From the NCBI GenBank assembly GCA_902776305.1, contig CACYPS010000011.1, positions 1-61,268 on the forward strand: DNA of 61,268 nucleotides, read 5' to 3'. Made by a program: the position numbers and the translations under genes. Position 1 is the stretch's first letter. Every line of letters begins with the position of its first letter. Positions 9,301 to 16,109 of this stretch are shown one piece after another. Source of the DNA: an uncultured Lachnospiraceae bacterium (GTDB lineage Bacteria > Bacillota > Clostridia > Lachnospirales > Lachnospiraceae). Under the pieces are notes generated by a model. That model saw only the letters and a list, made by a program, of their open reading frames with translations, was not told the DNA's origin and searched no databases.

Positions 9301-9929
9301 CCGCCGGAGCTGTGCGAATCATTTTGATTGCCGTTTCCACCGGCGCTGCCCGTTTTCTCCGGCCTGTTCGATCCGGCTGGTCTGTCTGTTGTTTTATCCG
9401 CTTCCTTCGATCCGCCTGACTTATCCGCAGGTCTCTCCGCCTTCTGATGTCCATCCGGTTTATCTGCCGATTTTGTTTCATCCTTCTTGTTCGGATTCCA
9501 TTCGGCTATATCACAGACCTGCATTAACGTCAGTGTGGGTTTTTCCACAATGGCGCTCAGCAGATCACAGGGAAATATCTCCTTCGAATTGCGTGCATGA
9601 GCTATTTCCTCTGCTCTGCTGTAGTATTCATCAACATGTTCCGTATCAGCCATTTTCCTGACAGTTAATTCCAGTCTGAGCCGCGCCCTTAAGTGCGTGG
9701 TATCCACTTTATATACATCCCTGAACAGGATGCTCAATGCGTGAATCTCGATATCCGTCACACGCATCATGATTGCCGGAGCCTTAAGAAAATCTTCGGC
9801 TTTCATCTCGCTCAGTTTCAATATTCCGAGGAAAAGGTCCTCGACCGAAGGCTTCTCCTGTTTCCTGTATCTTGCCTCTGCCGCCGCTCGCGGCATGACT
9901 ACTGCGCGCATTGTCGTTGAGTATAGCAT
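6321..9929 (-). CDS. giant fusion: Clp-N-like domain, ClpA/B-type AAA+, receiver-like domain, FtsH-type AAA+ with M41 metalloprotease
   Basis: 1202 residues. Residues 1-145 resemble a Clp N-domain. A polar linker (about 150-215) precedes a ClpB D2-like AAA+ module with Walker A GPPGVGKT (276-283) and Walker B LLFDEIEKAH (341-350). Residues 553-700 look like a response-regulator receiver fold with LVLLD (Asp600) and a late VRAGARGKIEEP strand. The C-terminal third is FtsH-like: GPPGTGKT (812-819), IIFIDEIDAIG (867-877), zinc motif HESGH (1038-1042) and the third-ligand region GASGDLEQAT. No membrane segment is present, unlike FtsH, so it should be a cytosolic ATP-dependent unfoldase/protease. 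GGAGG precedes ATG 9929. It follows the Clp-N kinase gene by 37 nt. I know of no characterised protein with this order. Confidence 0.9.
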   Translation of the reverse strand: MLYSTTMRAVVMPRAAAEARYRKQEKPSVEDLFLGILKLSEMKAEDFLKAPAIMMRVTDIEIHALSILFRDVYKVDTTHLRARLRLELTVRKMADTEHVDEYYSRAEEIAHARNSKEIFPCDLLSAIVEKPTLTLMQVCDIAEWNPNKKDETKSADKPDGHQKAERPADKSGGSKEADKTTDRPAGSNRPEKTGSAGGNGNQNDSHSSGGDNMETGSGFLPELTSNIRKLRAKLLSTVQGQDHVVHAFAEGIFAAEVLAESDTSRKRPKAIFAFVGPPGVGKTFLAEQAAESLGLPFKRFDMSSYADHQTYMGLVGFEKSYSGAARGLLTEFVEKNPKCILLFDEIEKAHINTIQLFLQILDAGRLNDRYTGEAVNFRDTIIIFTSNAGKSLYEGDAKQNAAGIPRKTILGALETERDPRTGEPFFPAAITSRLATGWPILFNHLSPHDLEKISARELRRVGDLFEKQYKIRTKVDDLTATALLFREGGAADARTLRAQTELFFKNEIFKVCRLWSEDSFAEALKKLDTIRFIVDTDTLTPDLVPLFFSEEKPEILIYGEASFVEKCRKNLPGYEFYHTANADEALRLAGENDIRLVLLDVAMESQEDFDPMATVYEDMTEKDRMLSVGAFDYKPMAASLFHDGRSLFKMLRERLPELPVYLLESGNVQIDEELLLSFVRAGARGKIEEPEADFSVFEDMLQEICREIYLQNVAVMLASERKVISFETAPRLLRDKKEVFVRLRDFSLKRAPSAEDTGSVLDEVEKPNIHFTDVIGANDAKDELGFFIEYLKNPRKFCAQGLTPPKGVLLYGPPGTGKTMLARAMAGESDVAFIPAVASSFVTKYQGSGPEAVRTLFKKARRYAPSIIFIDEIDAIGRKRDASHNAHGEEMALNALLTEMDGFSVDPKRPVFVLAATNFDVEEGRGGMGVIDPALSRRFDRKILIDLPNADDREKLLRLLLSKNIMCEVSEEMIRRTAERAVGMSPANLTSVVELANRMAVKAGKAVDDAILDEAFELTRHGEKKDWGYEYLERVARHESGHAFLCYLGGNTPSYLTIVARGAHGGYMEHSAKEMGPLSTKEELINRIRTSLGGRAAEIAYYGEKDGVSTGASGDLEQATRVATAMISVYGMDDDFGLAYMDPKEAMRDPAFRKKVNEILGREMRATIEIIQKNRARIDRMVAELLKKNKLTGDEIEELLKE

Positions 9930-9966
9930 ACATACACCTCCGCTTCTTTTATCCCTTCTTTATTCT

Positions 9967-12900
9967 TCACCACGCATGAATCTCTTCCACTTTTTCAAGA
10001 AGGATCTCCGCAGGTATATTGCCGAATCCCCGATCCGATAATTCGACCGAAACCGCATCCATGATTTCCGATACGTCAGCGTCCGGATACGCCCGAGATG
10101 CAATTTCCACATAAGGAAGCAGCCTGTCTGACCACTCCGTGGGCGATGGCGTGTACGCATACATACATTGCCAGATATATGTCTTTTCTTCCCGTTTGAT
10201 TGCCACATATTTTCCGTTTCCGGATATGCATATATCATCAATATAATCCGGCGTGTGTATCACACTCAGCACCCTGTCATTTACAGGATCGTAAAAGTAA
10301 AGGTCCTCACGGTTCGCGACCAGAACAAACTGATCATTCGGCATATAACAAGCTCTTTGCGGAGAATGAAGATAGAATCCCCGCTGCATGGCAACAGGAT
10401 CGGAGTGTTGTCTTATTTCTTTTGTTTCAAGGTCTATTGAGAACAGAGCATACCAATCACAGGCAAGAACCACCCTCGTAAAAGGTGTATTGCAGGTCAT
10501 CCTGGCACGGCCGTTATGTAATGTCAGCTCTTCCGAGCGATTTTTAAATATATGAATCAGGTACAAGTGCCTTTGCGACAATACGAGCGCTCTCATACCA
10601 TCATAACTGATCTCGACCTGTATTATTCTTTCATCCGTTATTTCCTTTTCTTCCAGCAGAGTTCCTTTCGGATTCCAGAAACCGATTCTCCCGTCTTCCA
10701 GAATCGATGCAAAGAGTTGTCCGTCCCGGCTTATCTTCAAGCCGATCACCTCACGGCTTACTCCCTCACATTTTCCGAGGATCTTTCCCGTATCTGCCTC
10801 TATCACGTAAAATATCTTTTCACCTCTCACCGCCCTGAGATAGAACTTTCCGTCCGGCGATATTTCCGACGTCACATGCGAGCCGTCTCCATAATCCGCT
10901 ATCTGCTCCCATGTGCCGGTATCATAGAGTTTGTCACCATACAAAAATAAGGCGGAGTTCTTACTGAAACTGATTTCATCCTCCTCGCCTGTACCCTCAA
11001 TAACCGCAACCGGCCAGTGTGCGATAACCTGCATGGGGAAGCATTTTTTAGCTAACCGGTCATTTATTTCCAGCCAGCGAGTGCCGAAGACAGCATCCCG
11101 GTATTCTCCGCTCATTCTGGAAATGAGCATTTCGCGTGCTGCCTCCCCGTATTCCCCACGGTCCAGGTAACCGCGCAGCTCATCGATTTTGTCATCACAC
11201 TTCTTCTGAAACTGCTCATAATCGATGATACTCCTGATCAAACTCAACTCATATAATGCTATGTAATCCTCATCCGAATCATAAGCAGTATCAATCAAGT
11301 CACGGGATTCTTCATCCAGATAGTTCCTTACCTGATGTGCAACATCCCACTCACCCGCTTCCATAGAAAACCTTGCCAGAAGAACCCCGGGTTCCGGCTT
11401 GCTGAAGTAATTCTCCCAATTGGCTGAGAGATAGCACACGCCTTCCTTTGGGGTAAGAAGACCTTCTCGCAGACTGTAGAGACAGTAATTATAAAGCGCT
11501 CTGGTGTTTCCCGGATCCTCCTTCAGGGCCATTTTCCAAAGACGCAAAGCCTCTTCCGGTTTCCCGAGATCCAGGTAACTCAGCGCCATATTATTCAGGC
11601 TGTCTGCAGTTGTTCCGGCAGCTTTCGGATAAAGAAGGTCGTATTCTTCGCCGACTTCCGTCCTGTAAATCTCTTTTAAAGCAATCTCGATTTTTGCAAA
11701 ATCATGATATCTGTCATCCGGATCCTGTGCCATACACCTTGCGAGAAGTTTCTGAAGTCGATCCGGAACCGGCACGCGGCACATTTCAAAATACTCATAG
11801 CAGACAGAACCGACCATCGGACCGGTCAGTTCCCTTCCGTGCGCCCAGGGTTTTCCTCCGAGATACATTTCCAGAACACTCACTGCCCAGCTGTAAATAT
11901 CCGTCCTTCTGGAAAGCGTCTTTGACATAGACTGTTCCGGTGAACAGTATGCGGGCGTCATGCCGCCGGAAGGGGTAATTATCGTGGAACCCGGATCGAT
12001 TTCTTTCACCGTCCTCTCCCCTTTTGACGCAGTGAGCATTGAGCGCGCCTTAGCGAGACCGAAATCACTCACCTTGGCACCCCAGTTCTCAGTAAGCAAA
12101 AGATTGTCCGGTTTAACGTCCTGGTGGATAAGCTCGTTCTCATGAGCGTAGTGAAGTCCGCGGGCGAACTGAATGGCTATGTTAAGAAGCCGTCTCGATA
12201 CTTCATCGTCCGATCCTTCATAAAGACTTCCGTCATTTATGTGATTCTCCAGACTTCCGTTCTCCATCCACTCGGAGAAAATAGTCGGAATTCCCTCGAC
12301 CAGACGCACATAATAGCAGGATACGATATTCGGATGCAGACCAAGCCTGATCCATGAATCACATTCTCTAATAAAGCTTTCTTTCTGTTTTTCAGACACG
12401 AAAAATGCCGGTTTCGGACGTTTCATAGCCAGATCTACATCCCAGCTCGTGTGGTGAACGCGCCACACGGAGCCCATACCGCCTTCTATTGCATCTGAAA
12501 GAACGCGATACCGGTCCAGGACTATTCCGTCTTTCTTTATATCTTTATTGGAAGCAGCCGGGGCATCTTCCTCAAAAACGGTGCCGTCGGTTTCGTCCTC
12601 CTCGTAAACGGTGCCGTCGGTTTCGTCTCCCTCATAAACGGTGCCGTCGGTTTCGTCTCCCTCATAAACGGTGCTGTCGGTTTCATCTTCCTCATAAACG
12701 GTGCTGTCGGTTTCATCTTCCTCATAAACGGTGCTGTCGGTTTCATCTTCCTCATAAACGGTGCTGTCGGTTTCGTCTCCCTCGTAAACGGTGCCGTCGG
12801 TTTCGTCCTCCTCGTAAACGGTGCCGTCGGTTTCGTCTCCCTCATAAACGGTGCCGTCGGTTTCTTTCTCTACGTAAACAGTCCCGTGCGGCCATTCGGA

Positions 12901-13341
12901 GCACCTGTCCTTCCATTTTTCAATCCTCATTGCCGCTCTTAACGTCTCAGGCGGATTCTCAAGGATTACATTGAGCAGATCCACGGCACAGCACACTGAG
13001 CTGCCTCGCATCCTTGCGACCTCTTTTGCCCTGCTTTGCAGAGCGTCAACATCGGCCGGTACTACTTTCCTGCTCAGCATTGTTTCCAGCCGGAGAATTT
13101 GTGTCATATGATCGATACGTATTTCAAATGTCTGTTCAAACAGCTGCTTCAGTTCACTGATTTCCCCGCTCAATGCCTGCGCATTATCCTCACGCCCGTC
13201 AGTAATGTCTGAAGCCGTAATCCCTGTCAATTTGAGAATCCCAAGAAATATATGCTCCTGCGATATAAATCTCTTCATCCCTCTCTTAGCCTCGACTGAT
13301 GCCTCGTTCATTACATAATCTACAGTTTTAGAAACCTCCAT
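9967..13341 (-). CDS. Clp-N-like domain / Thr-repeat linker / Ser-Thr kinase / TPR / beta-propeller protein
   Basis: 1124 residues. Residues 1-145 are homologous to the N-domain of the neighbouring AAA+/FtsH fusion (shared LFLGILKL-type, LRLE and RAKEVARMRGS-type strings). Residues 161-260 are ten 10-residue repeats of the form TDGTVYEEDE. A Hanks-type kinase follows (about 275-560): glycine loop GGMGSVW, Lys307, catalytic loop HQDVKPDN (406-413, HRD changed to HQD but Asp kept), DFG (426-428) and SPEQ in place of APE. TPR-like helices cover about 575-640. From about 770 there are WD40/propeller-like strands (ISPDGKFYLRAV, ISRDGQLFASIL, ISGNGKYVAIKR). No membrane segment. Between the PP2C gene (38 nt) and the AAA+ gene (37 nt), so surely co-transcribed. 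Probable role: cytosolic kinase coupled to the protease. Confidence 0.88.
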   Translation of the reverse strand: MEVSKTVDYVMNEASVEAKRGMKRFISQEHIFLGILKLTGITASDITDGREDNAQALSGEISELKQLFEQTFEIRIDHMTQILRLETMLSRKVVPADVDALQSRAKEVARMRGSSVCCAVDLLNVILENPPETLRAAMRIEKWKDRCSEWPHGTVYVEKETDGTVYEGDETDGTVYEEDETDGTVYEGDETDSTVYEEDETDSTVYEEDETDSTVYEEDETDSTVYEGDETDGTVYEGDETDGTVYEEDETDGTVFEEDAPAASNKDIKKDGIVLDRYRVLSDAIEGGMGSVWRVHHTSWDVDLAMKRPKPAFFVSEKQKESFIRECDSWIRLGLHPNIVSCYYVRLVEGIPTIFSEWMENGSLENHINDGSLYEGSDDEVSRRLLNIAIQFARGLHYAHENELIHQDVKPDNLLLTENWGAKVSDFGLAKARSMLTASKGERTVKEIDPGSTIITPSGGMTPAYCSPEQSMSKTLSRRTDIYSWAVSVLEMYLGGKPWAHGRELTGPMVGSVCYEYFEMCRVPVPDRLQKLLARCMAQDPDDRYHDFAKIEIALKEIYRTEVGEEYDLLYPKAAGTTADSLNNMALSYLDLGKPEEALRLWKMALKEDPGNTRALYNYCLYSLREGLLTPKEGVCYLSANWENYFSKPEPGVLLARFSMEAGEWDVAHQVRNYLDEESRDLIDTAYDSDEDYIALYELSLIRSIIDYEQFQKKCDDKIDELRGYLDRGEYGEAAREMLISRMSGEYRDAVFGTRWLEINDRLAKKCFPMQVIAHWPVAVIEGTGEEDEISFSKNSALFLYGDKLYDTGTWEQIADYGDGSHVTSEISPDGKFYLRAVRGEKIFYVIEADTGKILGKCEGVSREVIGLKISRDGQLFASILEDGRIGFWNPKGTLLEEKEITDERIIQVEISYDGMRALVLSQRHLYLIHIFKNRSEELTLHNGRARMTCNTPFTRVVLACDWYALFSIDLETKEIRQHSDPVAMQRGFYLHSPQRACYMPNDQFVLVANREDLYFYDPVNDRVLSVIHTPDYIDDICISGNGKYVAIKREEKTYIWQCMYAYTPSPTEWSDRLLPYVEIASRAYPDADVSEIMDAVSVELSDRGFGNIPAEILLEKVEEIHAW
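12571..12893 (-). repeat. in-frame 30-bp minisatellite (10 units plus a degenerate one)
   Basis: Ten 30-bp units occupy 12571-12870, and a decayed eleventh lies at 12871-12893. Units differ at only a few positions (GGT/AGT for Gly/Ser, GAG/GGG for Glu/Gly), so homogenisation is recent. The period keeps the frame, so copy number could vary without breaking the kinase. The encoded unit has a Thr with Glu at +3, surrounded by acidic residues. Confidence 0.95.
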
Positions 13342-13379
13342 AATGGACCCCCGTAATCATCTTTTCTGTATTCATGTGT

Positions 13380-14201
13380 TCAAATCTCGCTCGCGAGACT
13401 TGTTTGTTGCCCACCGCCTACAGAGGCGGGAGCATCTCTCGCTGAGATATATATGTATGCCGCTGAAATATTATCTCTTCCGCCATTTTTGTTAGCTTCA
13501 TCTATCAGCTTACCGCAGACTGTTTCCGGGTTTCCGGAAGAGCGCATGATCCTCGCCATTTTACGTTCATCCACCATTCCGTACAGTCCGTCACTGCACA
13601 GTAGGATCCGGTCTCCCGGCTTTACATCGACGATATAGGTCTCCGGCGTCGCAGGTTCCGGCATCCCGACAAAAGCGGTGAGACGAGAGCTTCTGTAATC
13701 ATTTTTCGCCTGCTCCTTTGTCATCTCACCGTTTCTCACAAGATAACCCGCAATGTTCATATCTTCCGAGATCTGCACCGGATTCTTCTTGTATTTCGGA
13801 AGAAGATATCCCCTGCTGTCTCCGAGACATACGAATATTGCCTTATCGTCGTGGAGCAGTACACCTGCCAGCGTAGCGCCGAATCGAATATGACCCCATG
13901 CGTTTCCCTGTTCATAAAGCCTGTCGCTGATTAATCGGACAGTATTGCGAAGGAAGTCGGACACTTCCTCCGCATTTAGCTGAGAAAATTTATATTCACC
14001 TGTACCGATCGTAACCGGCAGTGCCTTTTTCACATATTCCGAAGCCTTTCCGCCCTGCTCAAGTCCTCCCATACCATCGGAAACCGCAAAAAATCCTCTC
14101 TCGGGCGAAACGATCACCTCATCCTGATTGCTCTTCCTGCTTTTCCCGATATCGACCAGACCTGCAAAACGGTACTCATATCTGAAATGCTTACTCTTCA
14201 T
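13380..14201 (-). CDS. PP2C-type Ser/Thr protein phosphatase
   Basis: 273 residues of the PPM/PP2C family, a metal-dependent phosphatase expected to reverse the kinases around it. Metal and catalytic motifs are intact: NQDE (25-28), SDGMGG (41-46), GDSR (127-130), SDGLYGMV (203-210) and GRDN (241-244). The ancestral fold should end shortly after residue 250. The last 23 residues and the stop codon come from dispersed repeat R3 (13381-13453), including the string GGGQQTSLASEI, which also appears in frame in other R3 copies. The start has AGGGATGAT upstream. It lies 19 nt after the FHA-kinase gene and 38 nt before the Clp-N kinase gene, clearly one operon. Confidence 0.92.
   Translation of the reverse strand: MKSKHFRYEYRFAGLVDIGKSRKSNQDEVIVSPERGFFAVSDGMGGLEQGGKASEYVKKALPVTIGTGEYKFSQLNAEEVSDFLRNTVRLISDRLYEQGNAWGHIRFGATLAGVLLHDDKAIFVCLGDSRGYLLPKYKKNPVQISEDMNIAGYLVRNGEMTKEQAKNDYRSSRLTAFVGMPEPATPETYIVDVKPGDRILLCSDGLYGMVDERKMARIMRSSGNPETVCGKLIDEANKNGGRDNISAAYIYISARDAPASVGGGQQTSLASEI
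13381..13453 (-). repeat. R3 dispersed repeat, short internally deleted copy
   Basis: The segment has the two ends of R3, joined without the middle of about 105 bp found at 32936-33114 and 41205-41382. Shared landmarks are CTCGCTCGCGAGACTTG, TTTGTTGCCCACCGCCTA, the GGCGGG arm and the GAGATATAT end. It lies within the coding end of the PP2C gene and provides its stop codon. Confidence 0.88.
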
Positions 14202-14220
14202 ATCATCCCTGCATATTCAT

Positions 14221-15870
14221 TCAATCAATTATATCCATACAATAGTTCCGGGTTCCTTCCGGCAGTGCTCGTATAATGTCATAACGAAGGGCTGCTGCTG
14301 AATTGCAGCCGATCACCGGTCTCTCAACAAGTGCCCTGTCTATCACCTGCGCAAGCCTTTCCGGTACGGAGGGATCCCTCTGCCGGATAGGCGTAGCGCT
14401 CTCCGTGACTAGAATCTGCCACATATTTACTCCCTGTCTGAAGTTCTTCGGGAATTGACCCGTAAGCATATAGTAATAGCTGGCAGCGGCAGCCCAAACA
14501 TCGACCTCGGGTTTCGCAAAACGGCAGTCAAGAGCCTGCTGGCGGGGCATGAACGGGACTGTACCTTTGACCATTCCTTCCGAACTCATTGTGGTGAACC
14601 CGGCTGCCTGGAAAGCCTTTGCCATGCCGAAATCCGCCACCTTCGCGACTGGATGATCACTCTTATCCATAAGGAAAATGTTACCCGGCTTAAAATCCCG
14701 GTGTACCAGCCCCTTTGCATCCATAAGCTTTTCCCTGCGTCCGCCAAATAGCCCTCTTTTGACGATCTCAGCCTGCACCGGCACGTTGTGGACATATTCC
14801 AGTCCTTCCAAAGCCTGAAGAATAATGTATGTCGCAAGATTAAGAGGCAGCTTTCCGCCATATCGTTTCACCAGATCATCGACACTGCCTCCTTCGCATA
14901 TATCCATCAGAATATAATAGACATTGTTGGAAAATCCCGTCTTATAGGTGCGAACGACATTTTCATGGTCCAAAAACTCAGTGAGCTTTGCTTCCCTGAG
15001 GAACATGTCTCTTGCTTTTTTGTCTCCGGCAATCTGAGGCAGCATGGTCTTCAGCGCGTAGAGCTTTCCGGTCTTGTTCTCTCTCACTTTCCATACTTCT
15101 CCCATCCCGCCTTTTCCGAGAAGCGCGATCTTATCGAAGCCTTCCACGGGCGAAGGACCGACCGGTCGTTCCTGCTTTCCTCCGAGAATTGCTATCAGGA
15201 GCTCTCCCAGAATCTTATCCATCTCTTCGTCGTGCTTAGGATTATTCTGCTCCGGCTCTTCTTCCGGCGCTTCTTCAGGTTCTGCTTCCGACTGTCCTTT
15301 TCCCGACGTTTCTTTCGCTTCTTCAGACCAAGCTACTGCTTCCGACTGTCCTTTTTCCGCCGTTTCTATCGGTCCTTCCGGTACAGCCTCCGACTCTTCC
15401 GCCGCACCCTCATTTCCCATGAAGTCAATTCCGTCATATGCTGCCGGATTCTCTTCGTCCTCGTCTGCTTCAGGCATAGTTCCGTCCCATGCACCGGAAA
15501 TAGCCATGATATCCGGCTCTTCGACAGTACATTTCAATCTGCACTTCTTGCCGATCCCGATCACATCTCCGTCGTGCAGTTCATACTCTTTATGCGCATC
15601 GCGGCTGGCTTCTTCCCATGATTTATCCCTCTCTCTCTGACCGATCTTCACATCATTCAGGAAAGTGCCGTTTAAGCTTCCGAAGTCCTGAAGTTTTACC
15701 GTCGGAGGGTTGATATCAAGCAGACAGTGATATCTTGACACCGTTTTTTCGGGAAGCACGATCCCGCAGTCCGCCTGACGTCCCACAAAAATCCGCTCCG
15801 CATCTTCATATTCGAACTTCTGTCCCGCACCTTCGCCTTTTATTATCTCAATCGTTATTTTTTCTTTCAT
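14221..15870 (-). CDS. FHA-domain Ser/Thr protein kinase
   Basis: 549 residues. The N-terminal FHA domain (about 1-115) has phosphothreonine-binding landmarks GR (30-31), SRYH (45-48) and NGT (67-69). A long acidic linker (about 120-220) contains two similar GQSEA-type segments. The kinase domain (about 245-549) has GKGGMGEVW (252-260), Lys274, catalytic loop HRDFKPGN (390-397) and DFG (413-415). No membrane segment, so cytosolic. An AGGAGG ribosome site precedes the ATG. It opens the FHA-kinase/PP2C/Clp-N-kinase/AAA+-FtsH operon, after a terminator of the upstream unit. The FHA domain could dock on phosphorylated Thr repeats of the Clp-N kinase, as FHA domains favour acidic or hydrophobic residues at +3; this is inference. 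Confidence 0.93.
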   Translation of the reverse strand: MKEKITIEIIKGEGAGQKFEYEDAERIFVGRQADCGIVLPEKTVSRYHCLLDINPPTVKLQDFGSLNGTFLNDVKIGQRERDKSWEEASRDAHKEYELHDGDVIGIGKKCRLKCTVEEPDIMAISGAWDGTMPEADEDEENPAAYDGIDFMGNEGAAEESEAVPEGPIETAEKGQSEAVAWSEEAKETSGKGQSEAEPEEAPEEEPEQNNPKHDEEMDKILGELLIAILGGKQERPVGPSPVEGFDKIALLGKGGMGEVWKVRENKTGKLYALKTMLPQIAGDKKARDMFLREAKLTEFLDHENVVRTYKTGFSNNVYYILMDICEGGSVDDLVKRYGGKLPLNLATYIILQALEGLEYVHNVPVQAEIVKRGLFGGRREKLMDAKGLVHRDFKPGNIFLMDKSDHPVAKVADFGMAKAFQAAGFTTMSSEGMVKGTVPFMPRQQALDCRFAKPEVDVWAAAASYYYMLTGQFPKNFRQGVNMWQILVTESATPIRQRDPSVPERLAQVIDRALVERPVIGCNSAAALRYDIIRALPEGTRNYCMDIID

Positions 15871-15916
15871 AACACCCTCCTAAGTATTATCGTTCGATAT
15901 ACAATCTCTGACTTGT

Positions 15917-16000
15917 ATTCTTCATCGCGCAATACTCGTAACGTCAGTCTATGATACGCGCGCAAGGTGACACTCGTCTTCAATGTAAGTACAGTCTCGC
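15917..16000 (+). repeat. R2 dispersed palindromic repeat, copy a
   Basis: It begins ATTCTTCATCGCGCAATACT, continues through the core ATGATACGCGCGCAAGG and ends near CTCGTCTTCAATG. The same core is found at 23741, 27301 (inverse) and 54705 (inverse). It fills the gap before the FHA-kinase gene, so it lies where that operon's promoter is expected. Confidence 0.85.
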
Positions 16001-16063
16001 CCTGAATCGTTCTTGAAACCGATCAGGCATATTTCTTCTATAGTTAATCGTATCAAAAACACA

Positions 16064-16094
16064 GCAAAAAGAGGTGGTCTGCCAGACCACCTCT
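16064..16094 (-). terminator. strong rho-independent terminator after the membrane kinase gene
   Basis: On the minus strand an almost perfect 12-bp stem, AGAGGTGGTCTG pairing with CAGACCACCTCT, is followed by TTTTTGC. It lies 16 nt past the stop of the membrane kinase gene and separates the TetR/HTH/kinase unit from the FHA-kinase operon. Confidence 0.88.
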
Positions 16095-16109
16095 GCATAT
16101 TTCTGATAT

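Noticed and set aside
12571-12893. CRISPR array
   Set aside because: The repeats are contiguous with no spacers and are in frame in a kinase gene; no cas gene is present.
12489-12974. Plus-strand open frame with repeated R-C-R-R-F-R-L-P units
   Set aside because: It is the complement of the 30-bp minisatellite inside the kinase gene; the minus-strand frame continues into conserved kinase motifs.
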